Positions 35,004 to 44,460 of a DNA stretch of 64,000 bases are shown here, piece by piece. Made by a program: the position numbers and the translations under genes. Numbering within the stretch: position 1 is the stretch's first letter; every line of letters starts with the position of its first letter. The DNA comes from Geomonas azotofigens (GTDB lineage: Bacteria; Desulfobacterota; Desulfuromonadia; Geobacterales; Geobacteraceae), in contig NZ_JAHLME010000001.1 of the NCBI RefSeq assembly GCF_018919395.1, forward strand, positions 682,001 to 746,000. Direction: 5' to 3'. A model generated the notes under the pieces. The model searched no databases, was not told where the DNA came from, and saw only the letters and a list, made by a program, of their open reading frames with translations.

Positions 35004-36983
35004 ATGGAAGGGAGAGCCCGGATAGCGATCGAGGCCGTGCACCCGCAGATCGACTGCGGCAGGTTCGCGGTGCAGCGGGTGACCGGCGACGAGATGGTTG
35101 TGCAGGCAGACATCTTCAGCGACGGTCACGACGAGGTCGTGGCGCTGCTCCTCTACCGCAGGATGGGCGAAGACGACTGGCAGGAGAAGGAGATGCGCCG
35201 CCTGGACAACGACCGCTGGGAGGGGAGCTTCGTCCTGGGGGAGCCGGGCTTCTACCAGTACACCCTGATGGGTTGGGTGGACCATTTCCGCACCTGGCAG
35301 AGGGACCTGCAAAAGAGGTTCGAGGCGGGACAGGACGTGGCGGTGGATCTGCAGATCGGCGCGAAGATCCTGGAGCAGGCCATCGGCGAGGCCAACGAGG
35401 AGGACGCGGCAAGGCTGCGCGAGGCGGTGGCGGCGCTCACGGCGGAAAAGGAGCAGGAGGGGGCGGTGGCACTGGGGATCGATAGCCGCCTCTCCGACCT
35501 GGTCAGCACCTGCTGTGCCCGCGGGCTCGCCACCCGTTACCACAAGGAACTGGTGGTCCGGGTAGACCGCAAGAAGGCGCTCTTCAGCAGCTGGTACGAG
35601 GTGTTCCCCCGCTCGCTCGGCGCAGAGGGGCGCCACGGCACGCTGCGCGACTGCATAGCGCTCCTTCCGGACGTGGCTGAACTCGGCTTCGACGTCCTTT
35701 ACCTCCCTCCGGTCCACCCCATCGGCTCCAGCAAAAGGAAGGGAAAGGCCAACGCCGTCGAGGCGCAGCCGGGCGATCCCGGTAGCCCCTGGGCCATCGG
35801 GTCGGAGCAGGGGGGACACAAGGCGGTGCACCCTGAACTGGGGACATTGGACGATTTCCGGGACCTGGTGCGCGAGGCGGAAAAGCAGGGCATCGAGATC
35901 GCCCTCGACCTCGCCTTCCAGTGCTCGCCGGACCATCCCTACCTAAAGGAACACCCGGAGTGGTTCAAGTGGCGCCCCGACGGCACCGTCCAGTACGCGG
36001 AGAATCCACCCAAGAAGTACCAGGACATCGTGCCGATCAACTTCGAGACCCCGCGGTGGGAGGAACTCTGGGAGGAGCTGAAGTCGATCGTCTTCTTCTG
36101 GATGGACCAGGGGGTGCGCATCTTCCGGGTGGATAACCCGCACACCAAACCGTTCCCGATGTGGGAGTGGCTGATCGACCAGGCGAAGGAGAAGTGCCAG
36201 AACGTCATCTTCCTGGCCGAAGCCTTCACCCGCCCGAAAATCATGGCCCGGCTGGCCAAGGGGGGCTTCACCCAGTCCTACAGCTACTTTTCCTGGCGCA
36301 ACAGCAAGGGGGAGCTGACCGAGTACCTGACCGAACTGACCTGCGGCGACACCAAGGAATTCATGCGCCCGAACTTCTGGCCCAACACGCCGGACATCCT
36401 CACCGAGTACCTGCAGTACGGCGGGCGTCCCGCCTTCATGATCCGGCTCGCGCTTGCGGCAACGCTTTCCTCCAGCTACGGCATCTACGGCCCGGCGTAC
36501 GAACTGTGCGTGGGGAAGCCGGAAAAGCCGGGTTCCGAGGAGTACATGGACGCGGAAAAGTACGAGATCCGCCAGTGGGACCGGAAGGCGCCGGGGAACA
36601 TCCGCGAGCTGATCATCACCCTGAACCGGATCCGCCGCGACCACGTCGCGCTGCAGCAGACCAACAACCTTACCTTCCTGCCGTCCGACGACGACAGCGT
36701 CATCTTCTACGCCAAGACCGCCAAACAGAAGAAGGGGTCGCTCTTGATCGCCGTGAACCTCGACCCGTTCCGGGTGCGCACGGCGCGCCTTAGCCTGCCG
36801 CTGGAGCTGTTCGGTGTCCTGCCGGGGCAGTCCTACCTGTTGCACGACCTGATCGGCGGCGATCATTCCATCTGGCAGGGTGACACCACCACCGTTCGGC
36901 TCGACCCGCAGGTGAACCCCGCCTGCATCTACCGGATCAGCACCTGGCAGCGCCGCGAGTCCGATTTCGACTACTACTTTTAG
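35004..36983 (+). CDS. glgE: Alpha-1,4-glucan:maltose-1-phosphate maltosyltransferase
   Basis: 659 residues. An N-terminal DUF3416 beta-sandwich (about 1-115) precedes a GH13 barrel. Family hallmarks are FYQYTLMGWVDHFRTWQRDL, ALDLAFQCSPDHPYL, nucleophile region GVRIFRVDNPHTKP, acid/base VIFLAEAFTRPK and PNTPDILTEYL. GlgE extends alpha-glucan with maltosyl units from maltose-1-phosphate. The next gene encodes TreS-maltokinase, which makes that substrate from trehalose, so the pair forms the GlgE pathway. The branching enzyme GlgB is not in the window. The GAGGTGA before the ATG is modest. Confidence 0.95.
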   Translation: MEGRARIAIEAVHPQIDCGRFAVQRVTGDEMVVQADIFSDGHDEVVALLLYRRMGEDDWQEKEMRRLDNDRWEGSFVLGEPGFYQYTLMGWVDHFRTWQRDLQKRFEAGQDVAVDLQIGAKILEQAIGEANEEDAARLREAVAALTAEKEQEGAVALGIDSRLSDLVSTCCARGLATRYHKELVVRVDRKKALFSSWYEVFPRSLGAEGRHGTLRDCIALLPDVAELGFDVLYLPPVHPIGSSKRKGKANAVEAQPGDPGSPWAIGSEQGGHKAVHPELGTLDDFRDLVREAEKQGIEIALDLAFQCSPDHPYLKEHPEWFKWRPDGTVQYAENPPKKYQDIVPINFETPRWEELWEELKSIVFFWMDQGVRIFRVDNPHTKPFPMWEWLIDQAKEKCQNVIFLAEAFTRPKIMARLAKGGFTQSYSYFSWRNSKGELTEYLTELTCGDTKEFMRPNFWPNTPDILTEYLQYGGRPAFMIRLALAATLSSSYGIYGPAYELCVGKPEKPGSEEYMDAEKYEIRQWDRKAPGNIRELIITLNRIRRDHVALQQTNNLTFLPSDDDSVIFYAKTAKQKKGSLLIAVNLDPFRVRTARLSLPLELFGVLPGQSYLLHDLIGGDHSIWQGDTTTVRLDPQVNPACIYRISTWQRRESDFDYYF

Positions 36984-37001
36984 CGATGTCTCCGTGTCCT
37001 G

Positions 37002-37139
37002 TCTCCCTCCCAAGGGGTTGGCGGGGGGCGTAGCCGCAGAAAGATAGCAAGACGGCAACAGTAATTCCCTCCCCCGGAGGGGGAGGGCTAGGGAGGGGGC
37101 TTCCGGATATCGGCACAGCGTCCCCCCTCCGGGAGGAGG
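37002..37139. repeat. Cluster of GC-rich palindromic repeats, glgE-treS gap
   Basis: A degenerate copy (37002-37028), a full copy CCCTCCCCCGGAGGGGGAGG GCTAGGGAGGGGG (37066-37100) and a half copy in the opposite sense (37120-37139). The inverted arrangement could form a long hairpin between the two genes. Confidence 0.85.
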
Positions 37140-37181
37140 AGCGAAAGTCCGGAGTTTGCAGCAGTTCTTGGGGGGGATGTC

Positions 37182-40100
37182 ATGCCATTTCGCAACGAGA
37201 AGAACCCGCTCTGGTTCAAGGACGCCGTCATTTACGAGGTGCACATCAGGAGTTTCTGCGATTCCAACGGGGACGGCATCGGCGATTTCCGCGGCCTTCT
37301 GCAGAAGCTCCCCTACCTGCGCGACCTGGGCATCACCGCCGTCTGGGTGCTCCCCTTCTACCCCTCGCCGCTCAGGGACGACGGCTACGACATCGCCGAC
37401 TACCGCAGCGTCCACCCCGACTACGGCACGCTGCGCGACTTCCAGGACTTTCTGAAGGGAGCCCACGCCCTGGGGATGCGGGTCATCACCGAGCTGGTGC
37501 TGAACCACACCTCGGACCAGCATCCCTGGTTCCAGAAGTCCAGAAACGCCAAGCCCGGCTCCCCCTGGCGCGATTTCTACGTCTGGAGCGACACCCCGGA
37601 CAAGTACCTGGACGCGCGCATCATCTTCAAGGATTTCGAGGTTTCCAACTGGACCCGCGACCCCGTCGCCAAGAGCTACTACTGGCACCGCTTCTATTCG
37701 CATCAGCCCGACCTGAACTACGACAACCCGCGGGTGCACGAAGCGATGTTCCGGGTCATCGACTTCTGGTTCGGCATGGGGGTGGACGGACTCAGACTGG
37801 ACGCGGTCCCCTACTTGTACGAGCGCGAGGGGACCAACTGCGAGAACCTCCCGGAGACCTACGAGTTCCTGAAGAAGCTGCGCGCCTACATCGACGCGAA
37901 GTACCCGGACAAGATGCTGCTCGCCGAGGCGAACCAGTGGCCCGAGGACGCCGCTTCCTACTTCGGAGGGGGCGCCGCCTGCCAGATGGCGTTCCACTTC
38001 CCGCTCATGCCTCGCATGTTCATGGCGCTGCAGATGGAGGACTCCTTCCCCATCATCAACATCATGCAGCAGACCCCGGCCATCCCCCCGCACTGCCAGT
38101 GGGCCATGTTCCTGAGAAACCACGACGAGCTCACCCTGGAGATGGTGACCGACGAGGAGCGGGACTACATGTACCGCATCTACGCCCGGGACCCGAGGGC
38201 CCGCATAAACCTCGGCATCCGGCGCCGGCTGGCGCCGCTCATGGGGGACGACCGGCGCAAGATCGAGCTGATGAACGTGCTCCTGTTCACCATGCCCGGC
38301 ACCCCCATCATCTACTACGGCGACGAGATCGGCATGGGGGACAACTACTACCTGGGCGACAGAAACGGGGTGCGCACGCCGATGCAGTGGAGCCCGGACA
38401 GAAACGCAGGCTTCTCCCCGGCCAACCCGCAAAAGCTCTACCTCCCGGCCATCATCGACCCGGAGTACCACTACGAGGCGCGTAACGTCGAGAACCAGGC
38501 CAAGAATCCCTCGTCGCTGCTCTGGTGGATGAAGCGCATGATCGACCTCAGAAAGAGGTTCCGAGCCTTCGGGTGGGGGACGCTGGAATTCATCACCCTG
38601 GACAACCCCAAGGTGCTCGCCATGCTGCGCCAGTACGAGGACCAGACCATCCTGGTGCTGATCAACCTCTCCCGCGCCACCCAGTTCGTGCAGGTGAACC
38701 AGCCCCGCTTCGTGGGGTTCTACCCGGAGGAGATGTTCAGCCGCAACCGCTTCCCCGCCATCAAGGACTCCCCCTACGGCGTCATCATGGGGCCGTACGA
38801 CTACCACCTGCTCCTTCTGACCGATGGTCGTGAGACGATCAAGCCGCGCGAGGAAGGGGTGCTGGAGGTGATCGCGGTGACGGGGGAGTGGGAGAACGTG
38901 CTCAGGGCGGCCGGGTTGCGCCAGTTGGAGCAATCGGTGCTGCCCGACTATCTCAGGAAGTCGCGCTGGTTCCAGGGCAAGAGCCGCATCATGGTGCGCT
39001 TCTCGGTGCTGGACCGGCTCTCGGTCCCCATCGACAGTTCTTCGGTCATGATCACCTTCCTGGAGGTCACCTACAGCGAAGGGGCTCCCGAGGTGTACCT
39101 GCTGCCGCTGCATTACCTACCCATGGACGGCGGGGGCGAAACCCTGCTCGGGGAGTCGCCGGAGGCGGTGATCTGCCTGCTCAAGGTCGGCGATCGCCCG
39201 GGCGTGCTCTACGACGGACTGCACAACTCCCACCTGCGCTGGATCCTCTTCGAGCTGATCTGGCGCCGCAAGACGCTGCGCGGCGACAGCGGCAGGCTGT
39301 CGGGGCGTCCCGCTTCCGGCATGGCCGCGCTCATGGAAGGGAAGCAGACTCCCTTCTCCTCCCAGGTGGGCAAGTCTGAGCAGAGCAACAGTTCGGTGCT
39401 CTTCGAGAAGAGCTTCTTCTTCAAGATGTACCGGCGCATGGAGGAGGGGGCCCATCCCGAGGTGGAGATCGGCACGTTCCTGGACCGGGTCCGCTTCCCG
39501 CACGTGGCGCCCCTGGCCGGCTCGCTGGAGTACCGGCGCAGCAACGGCGAGAGCTATGCCCTGGGACTCTTGCAGGGCTTCGTCCCCAACCAGGGCGACG
39601 CCTGGACCTTCACCCTGGGAGAGGTGGGACAGTTCGTGGACCGTGTCCTCGCCCAGCGCGAGGAGGCCAGGAAGTCGAAGCTGGAGCCGCACCCGGGCAA
39701 CGAATCCAGCGGCTACACGCAGCTCCTCTTGGAGCAGATCCAGGGGGTCTACCCGGAGATGGTGGCCCTGATCGGCAGGAGGACGGCGGAATTTCACCTG
39801 GCGCTTTCCTCGCGAAACGACGACCCCGGGTTCTCCGCAGAGCCGTTCGCGCTCCTGTACCAACGCTCGGTGTACCAGTCCATGCGCAGCCGCTGCAAGA
39901 AGGTCTTCGACCTCTTGCGCAAGAACATGGCCCGCATCCCGCAGCATGTGGCCGGCGAAGCGGAGGGGCTCCTGGCCATGGAGAACGACGTGCTCGCGGT
40001 GTTCCAGAAGTTCATGGTGCGCAAGTTCAGCGCCATGAAGACCCGCATCCACGGCGACTACCACCTCGGCCAACTGCTCTACACCGGTGACAACTTCCTC

Positions 40101-40541
40101 ATCATCGATCTCGAAGGGGAGCCGGTGAAATCGCTCAGCGAGCGCCGGATCAAGCAGTCGCCGCTGCGGGACGTGGCGGGGATGCTGCGTTCCTTCCACT
40201 ACGCCGCCCACGCGGTGATCATGCAGCGCACCCAGGTGCGCGACGAGGACATCGCCTACCTGCTCCCCTGGGTGCAGGCCTGGTATCGCTACAGCGCCTC
40301 GGTTTTCCTGCAGGCGTACAAGGAGGGGGTGGCCGGAGCCCGCTTCATGCCGACCGCGCCGGACGAGATCGAGATCATGTTGCAGACCTTCATGCTGGAC
40401 AAGGCGATTTACGAACTGGGTTACGAGCTCAACAACCGTCCGGAGTGGGTATCAATCCCGCTTACCGGCATTCTCGACCTCCTGGCCGTGGGGCCGGCGG
40501 CTGCCAGGCCGGAGGGCGCTGAAAAGGGGAGAACGTCATGA
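37182..40541 (+). CDS. treS: Trehalose synthase-maltokinase fusion
   Basis: 1119 residues. Residues 1-540 are TreS (GH13), interconverting maltose and trehalose. It shows FKDAVIYEVHIRSF, ITELVLNHTSDQHPWF, nucleophile region VDGLRLDAVPYL, LLAEANQWPED and FLRNHDELTLEM. Residues from about 580 form a maltokinase (Mak/Pep2) of the aminoglycoside-kinase fold, with catalytic loop IHGDYHLGQLL and metal loop IDLEGEP. The fusion channels trehalose through maltose to maltose-1-phosphate for GlgE. Such fusions are known. The stop overlaps the next gene by four bases. Confidence 0.95.
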   Translation: MPFRNEKNPLWFKDAVIYEVHIRSFCDSNGDGIGDFRGLLQKLPYLRDLGITAVWVLPFYPSPLRDDGYDIADYRSVHPDYGTLRDFQDFLKGAHALGMRVITELVLNHTSDQHPWFQKSRNAKPGSPWRDFYVWSDTPDKYLDARIIFKDFEVSNWTRDPVAKSYYWHRFYSHQPDLNYDNPRVHEAMFRVIDFWFGMGVDGLRLDAVPYLYEREGTNCENLPETYEFLKKLRAYIDAKYPDKMLLAEANQWPEDAASYFGGGAACQMAFHFPLMPRMFMALQMEDSFPIINIMQQTPAIPPHCQWAMFLRNHDELTLEMVTDEERDYMYRIYARDPRARINLGIRRRLAPLMGDDRRKIELMNVLLFTMPGTPIIYYGDEIGMGDNYYLGDRNGVRTPMQWSPDRNAGFSPANPQKLYLPAIIDPEYHYEARNVENQAKNPSSLLWWMKRMIDLRKRFRAFGWGTLEFITLDNPKVLAMLRQYEDQTILVLINLSRATQFVQVNQPRFVGFYPEEMFSRNRFPAIKDSPYGVIMGPYDYHLLLLTDGRETIKPREEGVLEVIAVTGEWENVLRAAGLRQLEQSVLPDYLRKSRWFQGKSRIMVRFSVLDRLSVPIDSSSVMITFLEVTYSEGAPEVYLLPLHYLPMDGGGETLLGESPEAVICLLKVGDRPGVLYDGLHNSHLRWILFELIWRRKTLRGDSGRLSGRPASGMAALMEGKQTPFSSQVGKSEQSNSSVLFEKSFFFKMYRRMEEGAHPEVEIGTFLDRVRFPHVAPLAGSLEYRRSNGESYALGLLQGFVPNQGDAWTFTLGEVGQFVDRVLAQREEARKSKLEPHPGNESSGYTQLLLEQIQGVYPEMVALIGRRTAEFHLALSSRNDDPGFSAEPFALLYQRSVYQSMRSRCKKVFDLLRKNMARIPQHVAGEAEGLLAMENDVLAVFQKFMVRKFSAMKTRIHGDYHLGQLLYTGDNFLIIDLEGEPVKSLSERRIKQSPLRDVAGMLRSFHYAAHAVIMQRTQVRDEDIAYLLPWVQAWYRYSASVFLQAYKEGVAGARFMPTAPDEIEIMLQTFMLDKAIYELGYELNNRPEWVSIPLTGILDLLAVGPAAARPEGAEKGRTS

Positions 40542-40996
40542 GGAAATGGCAGATGTCGATCGTAGTTACGGCTGTGCTGGCGGCCCTGCCGGCGGGGGCG
40601 GAGCAGAGGATTTTTCGGGCCAAGCTTTCGGGGCAGCAGGAGGTCCCGGCCGTGAAGACGCCGGCCCGCGGCGACCTCAAGATGATCTACAGGGATGGCG
40701 AGATGAGTTACGAGCTCAACGTGAGCAGGATAACCAGCCCGGTTGCGGCCCACATCCACCACGGCAAGCCGGGGCAGAACGGCCCGCCGCTGGTGGGGCT
40801 GTTCGGTGGCCCCACGAAGATGGGCAAGTTCAAGGGGATCCTATCCGAGGGGCTGATAACCAACGAAAATCTGATTGGAGAGCTGGAGGGGAAAACGGTC
40901 GAGGAGCTGGTGCGCATCATAGCTGCCGGCGAGGCCTATGTCGATGTGCCGACGGTGACCTACCCCATGGGCGAGATCCGGGGGCAGATACAGTAA
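40538..40996 (+). CDS. Secreted CHRD-domain protein
   Basis: 152 residues. A signal peptide (MRKWQMSIVVTAVLAALPAGA) is followed by a CHRD domain: FRAKLSGQQEVPAVKTPARG, VAAHIHHGKPGQNGPPLV and PMGEIRGQI. CHRD domains occur in chordin and in bacterial secreted proteins; their bacterial role is unknown. The conserved HIHHG may bind metal. The ATG overlaps the treS-mak stop (ATGA), so it is co-translated with the trehalose operon even though it works outside the cytoplasm. Confidence 0.87.
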   Translation: MRKWQMSIVVTAVLAALPAGAEQRIFRAKLSGQQEVPAVKTPARGDLKMIYRDGEMSYELNVSRITSPVAAHIHHGKPGQNGPPLVGLFGGPTKMGKFKGILSEGLITNENLIGELEGKTVEELVRIIAAGEAYVDVPTVTYPMGEIRGQIQ

Positions 40997-41028
40997 GTTT
41001 TTTCCGGCCGACCCTGTTGCCCCGGCGT

Positions 41029-41119
41029 TCCCTCCCCCGGAGGGGGAGGGACAGGGAGGGGGATTCCCGGCTCCCGCAACCTTCCCCCCTCCCAGCCTCC
41101 CCCCTCCGGGGGGAGGGGC
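41029..41119. repeat. Inverted pair of GC-rich palindromic repeats between convergent genes
   Basis: One copy at 41029-41064 and one in the opposite sense at 41081-41119. They fill the gap between the converging CHRD and YihY genes, where no ordinary T-tailed terminator is seen; the pair may serve that purpose. Confidence 0.85.
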
Positions 41120-41146
41120 TGTCGTCACCACTACGGTGTATGACCG

Positions 41147-42109
41147 CTACGACCTCGCCGCCTCTTCCTTCGCCTTCTGCTGCGATTCCCCCTTCGAATG
41201 GGTGCCGCGCTCCGCGGCGTGTTCCCCTTCCACCTTCTCACCAGGTTCCTTCCCTTCCTCAGAACTGTGCTCGATCACCGCGTTGATGACGGCACCCGCC
41301 AGGATGATCAATCCGCTCAGGTAGAGCCACAACAAGAGCACGATAACGGCGCCGATGCTGCCGTAGGTCTTGTCGTAGGAGCCGAAGTTGTTGATGTAGT
41401 AAGAAAAACCGAAGGACATGACGATCCAGCAGGGGATGGCCACCACCGCGCCCGGGCTGATCCATTTCCACTCGTGCTCCACGTCCGGCGTGAAGTAGTA
41501 AATGACAGCGACGGCGAGCACCAGGAGGAACAAGGTGACCGGGATGAGGCCGATTACGAAACCGACCTTGAAGGCAACACCGAAGTTGATTAGCCCCGCC
41601 ACGAAGTTCGCGATCTTCACCCCGAACATGAGCAGGACCATCGCCCCGAGGATCAGCAGCGAGAGACCGAGCACCAGCCCGATGGCGATCAGGCGCACCT
41701 TCCAGAACGGACGCCCCTCCTTGACGTCGTAGAGGTTGTTCATGGCGTCCATTACCGACACGATGGCGTTGGAGGAGGCCCACAAGGCCAGCAGAATGCC
41801 GAACGACAAAAGCCCCTGCTTCTTGTTCATGAACAGCGACCGGATGTTGCTCTCGATCAAGGAAAACGCCTCCGACGGGAGGAACCTGGCCGCGTTGTTC
41901 AGCATGTACTCCATGAGGTGGGGGATCGGGAGGTAGCCGATCAAGGTGGTGAGAAAGAGCAGGAAGGGGAACGACGCAAACAGGAAGTAGTAGGCCATGG
42001 CGGCGGCGTGTTCGGGGCAGTCCTCGTCGCTGAACTTGTGGTAGACCTTCTTCGCCAGATCGATGTAGCTGGTGTCACCCAGCTTGAAGTAGCTGCGCAG
42101 TGAGAACAT
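41147..42109 (-). CDS. YihY/BrkB family inner-membrane protein
   Basis: 320 residues with six membrane helices. The opening DEDCPEHAAAMAYYFLFASFPFLLFL is typical of YihY (formerly called RNase BN in error), and YDKTYGSIGAVIVLLLWLYLSG is the other conserved block. The cytoplasmic tail is highly charged (EEGKEPGEKVEGEHAAERG). Members are implicated in membrane or envelope functions, but no reaction is established. The SD is AGGAGGAG, close to the ATG at 42109. Similarity is clear; function is not. Confidence 0.9.
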   Translation of the reverse strand: MFSLRSYFKLGDTSYIDLAKKVYHKFSDEDCPEHAAAMAYYFLFASFPFLLFLTTLIGYLPIPHLMEYMLNNAARFLPSEAFSLIESNIRSLFMNKKQGLLSFGILLALWASSNAIVSVMDAMNNLYDVKEGRPFWKVRLIAIGLVLGLSLLILGAMVLLMFGVKIANFVAGLINFGVAFKVGFVIGLIPVTLFLLVLAVAVIYYFTPDVEHEWKWISPGAVVAIPCWIVMSFGFSYYINNFGSYDKTYGSIGAVIVLLLWLYLSGLIILAGAVINAVIEHSSEEGKEPGEKVEGEHAAERGTHSKGESQQKAKEEAARS

Positions 42110-42182
42110 GTCGGGCTCCTCCTCTTGCGAGGGTATCTGTTACCCCTCCATGGCGGCATGCCATGTGGGGTTGAGGGCGGGT

Positions 42183-43403
42183 CTATACGGCTCCCGCCTC
42201 TTCGATACCCGGCCTGGCGGTACGTGCCGACTCTTGGGGGTTCAACACGATTTTGATGCAGGAATCCTGCTTGTTCAGGAAGGTCTTGTAGGCGCCGGGC
42301 GCCTGCTCGAGCGGCAGGCGGTGCGTGATGATCGATGACGGGTTCAGTTGCTGCTCGGCGACCAGTTTGACCAGGTGCGGCAGGTACTTGTGTACATGGG
42401 CCTGTCCCGCGTGCAGGGTGAGCCCCTTGGCGAAGATGGCGCCCATGGGGAACTTGTCGATGAAGCCGCTGTAGACCCCGACGATGGAGAGTGTTCCACC
42501 CTTGCGGCAGGCCTTGGTCAGCTGGCGCAGCGCCGAGGCGCGGTCGTTTTCCAGCCGAAGCGTCTGCTTCACCGAGTCGTAGATCCCCTCGATGCCGGTT
42601 CCGACCGCCTCCAGCCCTACGGCGTCGATGCAGGAGTCCGGGCCGCGCCCGCCGGTCATATTTTGCAGTGCTTCCGCAACGTCCACTTCCTCGTAGTTGA
42701 GCACTTCGGCGCGGCATTGGGAGTGCGCCATCTGCAGACGGTCGGGGAAGCGGTCGATGCCGATCACCCGCTCGGCCCCGAGGTGCCGTGCCGACATCAT
42801 GGCCATCAACCCGACGGGGCCGCACCCCCAGACCGCGACGGTGTCGCCCGGGTTGATGTTGCAGTTGTCGGCAGCCTGGTAGCCGGTAGGGAAGATATCG
42901 GTCAGAAGCACCACCTGCTCGTAGGGTATGCCATCGGGAATTTTCTCCAGCCCGACATCGGCGAACGGGACCCGGACGTACTCCGCTTGGCCGCCGGAGA
43001 AGCCGCCGTACATGTGCGAATAGCCGAAGATGCCGCCGCCGGTGTCGCCGTAGAGGTGTTCCAGCATCCAGGAGTTGGGGTTGGAGTTGTCGCACAGAGA
43101 CCAGAGCTCGTGCTTGCAGTACCAGCAGACGCCGCAGGAGATCGGGAAGGGGACGATGACCCGGTCGCCGACATGGAAGCGTTTGACGCCGCTTCCCACT
43201 TCGATGATTTCCCCGACGAACTCGTGCCCCATGATGTCCCCTTTCTTCATGGTGGGGACGTAGCCGTTATACAGGTGCAGATCGGAGCCGCAGATGCAGG
43301 TCAGAGCGACCTTGACGATGACATCCCCCATACTGACGATTTGCGGGTCCGCCACCTCGTCAACCCGCACGTCGTGCTTGCCGTGCCAGCATACCGCCCT
43401 CAT
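42183..43403 (-). CDS. Zinc-dependent alcohol dehydrogenase (formaldehyde-dehydrogenase-like)
   Basis: 406-residue medium-chain dehydrogenase. The catalytic zinc site is CGSD / GHEFVGEI, and the structural zinc site has cysteines in CGVCWYCKHELWSLC. The nucleotide loop is VAVWGCGPVGLMAM, followed by an acidic residue (GIDRFPDRL), which favours NAD. The long form with an insert before the Rossmann fold resembles glutathione-independent formaldehyde dehydrogenases, but the substrate is unknown. GGAGGGTATATG precedes the start. It lies between YihY and an SRPBCC gene, all on the minus strand. Confidence 0.9.
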   Translation of the reverse strand: MRAVCWHGKHDVRVDEVADPQIVSMGDVIVKVALTCICGSDLHLYNGYVPTMKKGDIMGHEFVGEIIEVGSGVKRFHVGDRVIVPFPISCGVCWYCKHELWSLCDNSNPNSWMLEHLYGDTGGGIFGYSHMYGGFSGGQAEYVRVPFADVGLEKIPDGIPYEQVVLLTDIFPTGYQAADNCNINPGDTVAVWGCGPVGLMAMMSARHLGAERVIGIDRFPDRLQMAHSQCRAEVLNYEEVDVAEALQNMTGGRGPDSCIDAVGLEAVGTGIEGIYDSVKQTLRLENDRASALRQLTKACRKGGTLSIVGVYSGFIDKFPMGAIFAKGLTLHAGQAHVHKYLPHLVKLVAEQQLNPSSIITHRLPLEQAPGAYKTFLNKQDSCIKIVLNPQESARTARPGIEEAGAV

Positions 43404-43442
43404 ATACCCTCCTTGTCCACCGGGTGCCCGGCGGGATAGCGT

Positions 43443-44171
43443 TTATTCGACCGTGCGCCGTGCCGTCGTTTCTTCTCCCACTTCCAGGATCTGCTTGAGC
43501 CTTTTCAGGTCTTCCTCGAGCTGCTGGGCGTTGATCCCCTGGGCAAGCTTGGCCGCCACCTTCCCCGCACCGCCGCCGGGAGGATAGTAGTCGATGGTGA
43601 CCTTCACCTCGGTACCCCGGTGTCCCGGCGCCTCCTTGAACTCCACGCTCCCCTTGTTTGGTACGTCCGCCTCGCCCACCGAATGCCAGCTGATCTGCTG
43701 GCCCGGCGTGTCTTCCATCATCTCCGCGTCCCACTCGGCGCTGATGCCGCCCGGGCCGACCGCCTTCCAGTGCGAGGTGCGCGCCCCGGTCACCTGCACC
43801 GACTCCAGGTGTCTCATGAAGCGCGGTAGGTTCTCGAGGTTGCGCCAGAATTCGTAAACCTCCTGTGGCGGCAGACCGATGGTGACCGCCTTGGTTATGG
43901 TCAAGGCGGAGTTGTGCGTGTGCACGGTGTCGACCCCCATCGCGTCGTAGATGCCGCAGTGCCCGGTTTGGCCCCGGTACAGCAACATCCCTCCCGCGAT
44001 CATCATCGCCAGGCCCGAGGCGTAGTCCCTCTTGCTGATGCATCTGAGCCCCGATACCGCCAGGGCGGCCCCGCCGACCACGGATGCCTTCCTCTCGGCG
44101 GGACCTACGTTCACCCGCCGGTCTCTTCGCCATTCTCTCGACTGGCCGCGTTCGGTTTCACTCGGTTCCAT
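43443..44171 (-). CDS. SRPBCC-family protein with N-terminal membrane hairpin
   Basis: 242 residues. Residues 20-75 form a short DUF2892-like two-helix segment (VGGAALAVSGLRC, then GLAMMIAGGMLLYRG). From about 95 there is an SRPBCC / polyketide-cyclase-like domain: ALTITKAVTIGLPPQEVYEF, WRNLENLPRFM, HLESV and YYPPGGGAGKVAAKL. Related proteins are called cyclase/dehydrase or coenzyme Q-binding-like, with unknown ligands. AAGGAGG lies before the ATG. It starts 39 bases upstream of the alcohol dehydrogenase and is probably co-transcribed with it. Confidence 0.82.
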   Translation of the reverse strand: MEPSETERGQSREWRRDRRVNVGPAERKASVVGGAALAVSGLRCISKRDYASGLAMMIAGGMLLYRGQTGHCGIYDAMGVDTVHTHNSALTITKAVTIGLPPQEVYEFWRNLENLPRFMRHLESVQVTGARTSHWKAVGPGGISAEWDAEMMEDTPGQQISWHSVGEADVPNKGSVEFKEAPGHRGTEVKVTIDYYPPGGGAGKVAAKLAQGINAQQLEEDLKRLKQILEVGEETTARRTVE

Positions 44172-44460
44172 ACCTGATCCTCCTTGGAAGCTGTTGGCAC
44201 TCGCTCTTATTAAGACCGGTTTTTGAATTAGAACAAGCTAACATACGAAGACGGGATTGCAACGGGAGGGAGCGAATTATGGGAGTTGTAGGAGCGATGG
44301 GACCATGGAGTCATGGCAACCTAGGAGGGTATAAATAGGGGGCTGGGGAGAGCTGGGGAAAGTGTGCCGGGAGAATGTGGTGCGCGTGGAGCACCCTCCC
44401 CCGGAGGGGGAGGGCTGGGGAGGGGGAGGGGACTCTGCGCTGCGGTTTGCCAAGCGCCGG
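44172..44460. other. Intergenic region between SRPBCC gene and ku
   Basis: 289 bases without a credible gene. It contains the upstream region of the SRPBCC gene (AT-rich 44200-44260) and one GC-rich palindromic repeat at 44393-44430 just after the ku stop. No clear promoter consensus was found. Confidence 0.6.
44393..44430. repeat. GC-rich palindromic repeat after ku
   Basis: CCCTCCCCCGGAGGGGGAGG GCTGGGGAGGGGGAGG, a near-consensus copy 31 bases beyond the ku stop. Confidence 0.9.

Noticed and set aside
44180..44215. TTGGCAC as a possible sigma54 promoter before the SRPBCC gene
   Set aside because: It is on the plus strand, away from the gene direction, and the -12 TTGC element is missing.
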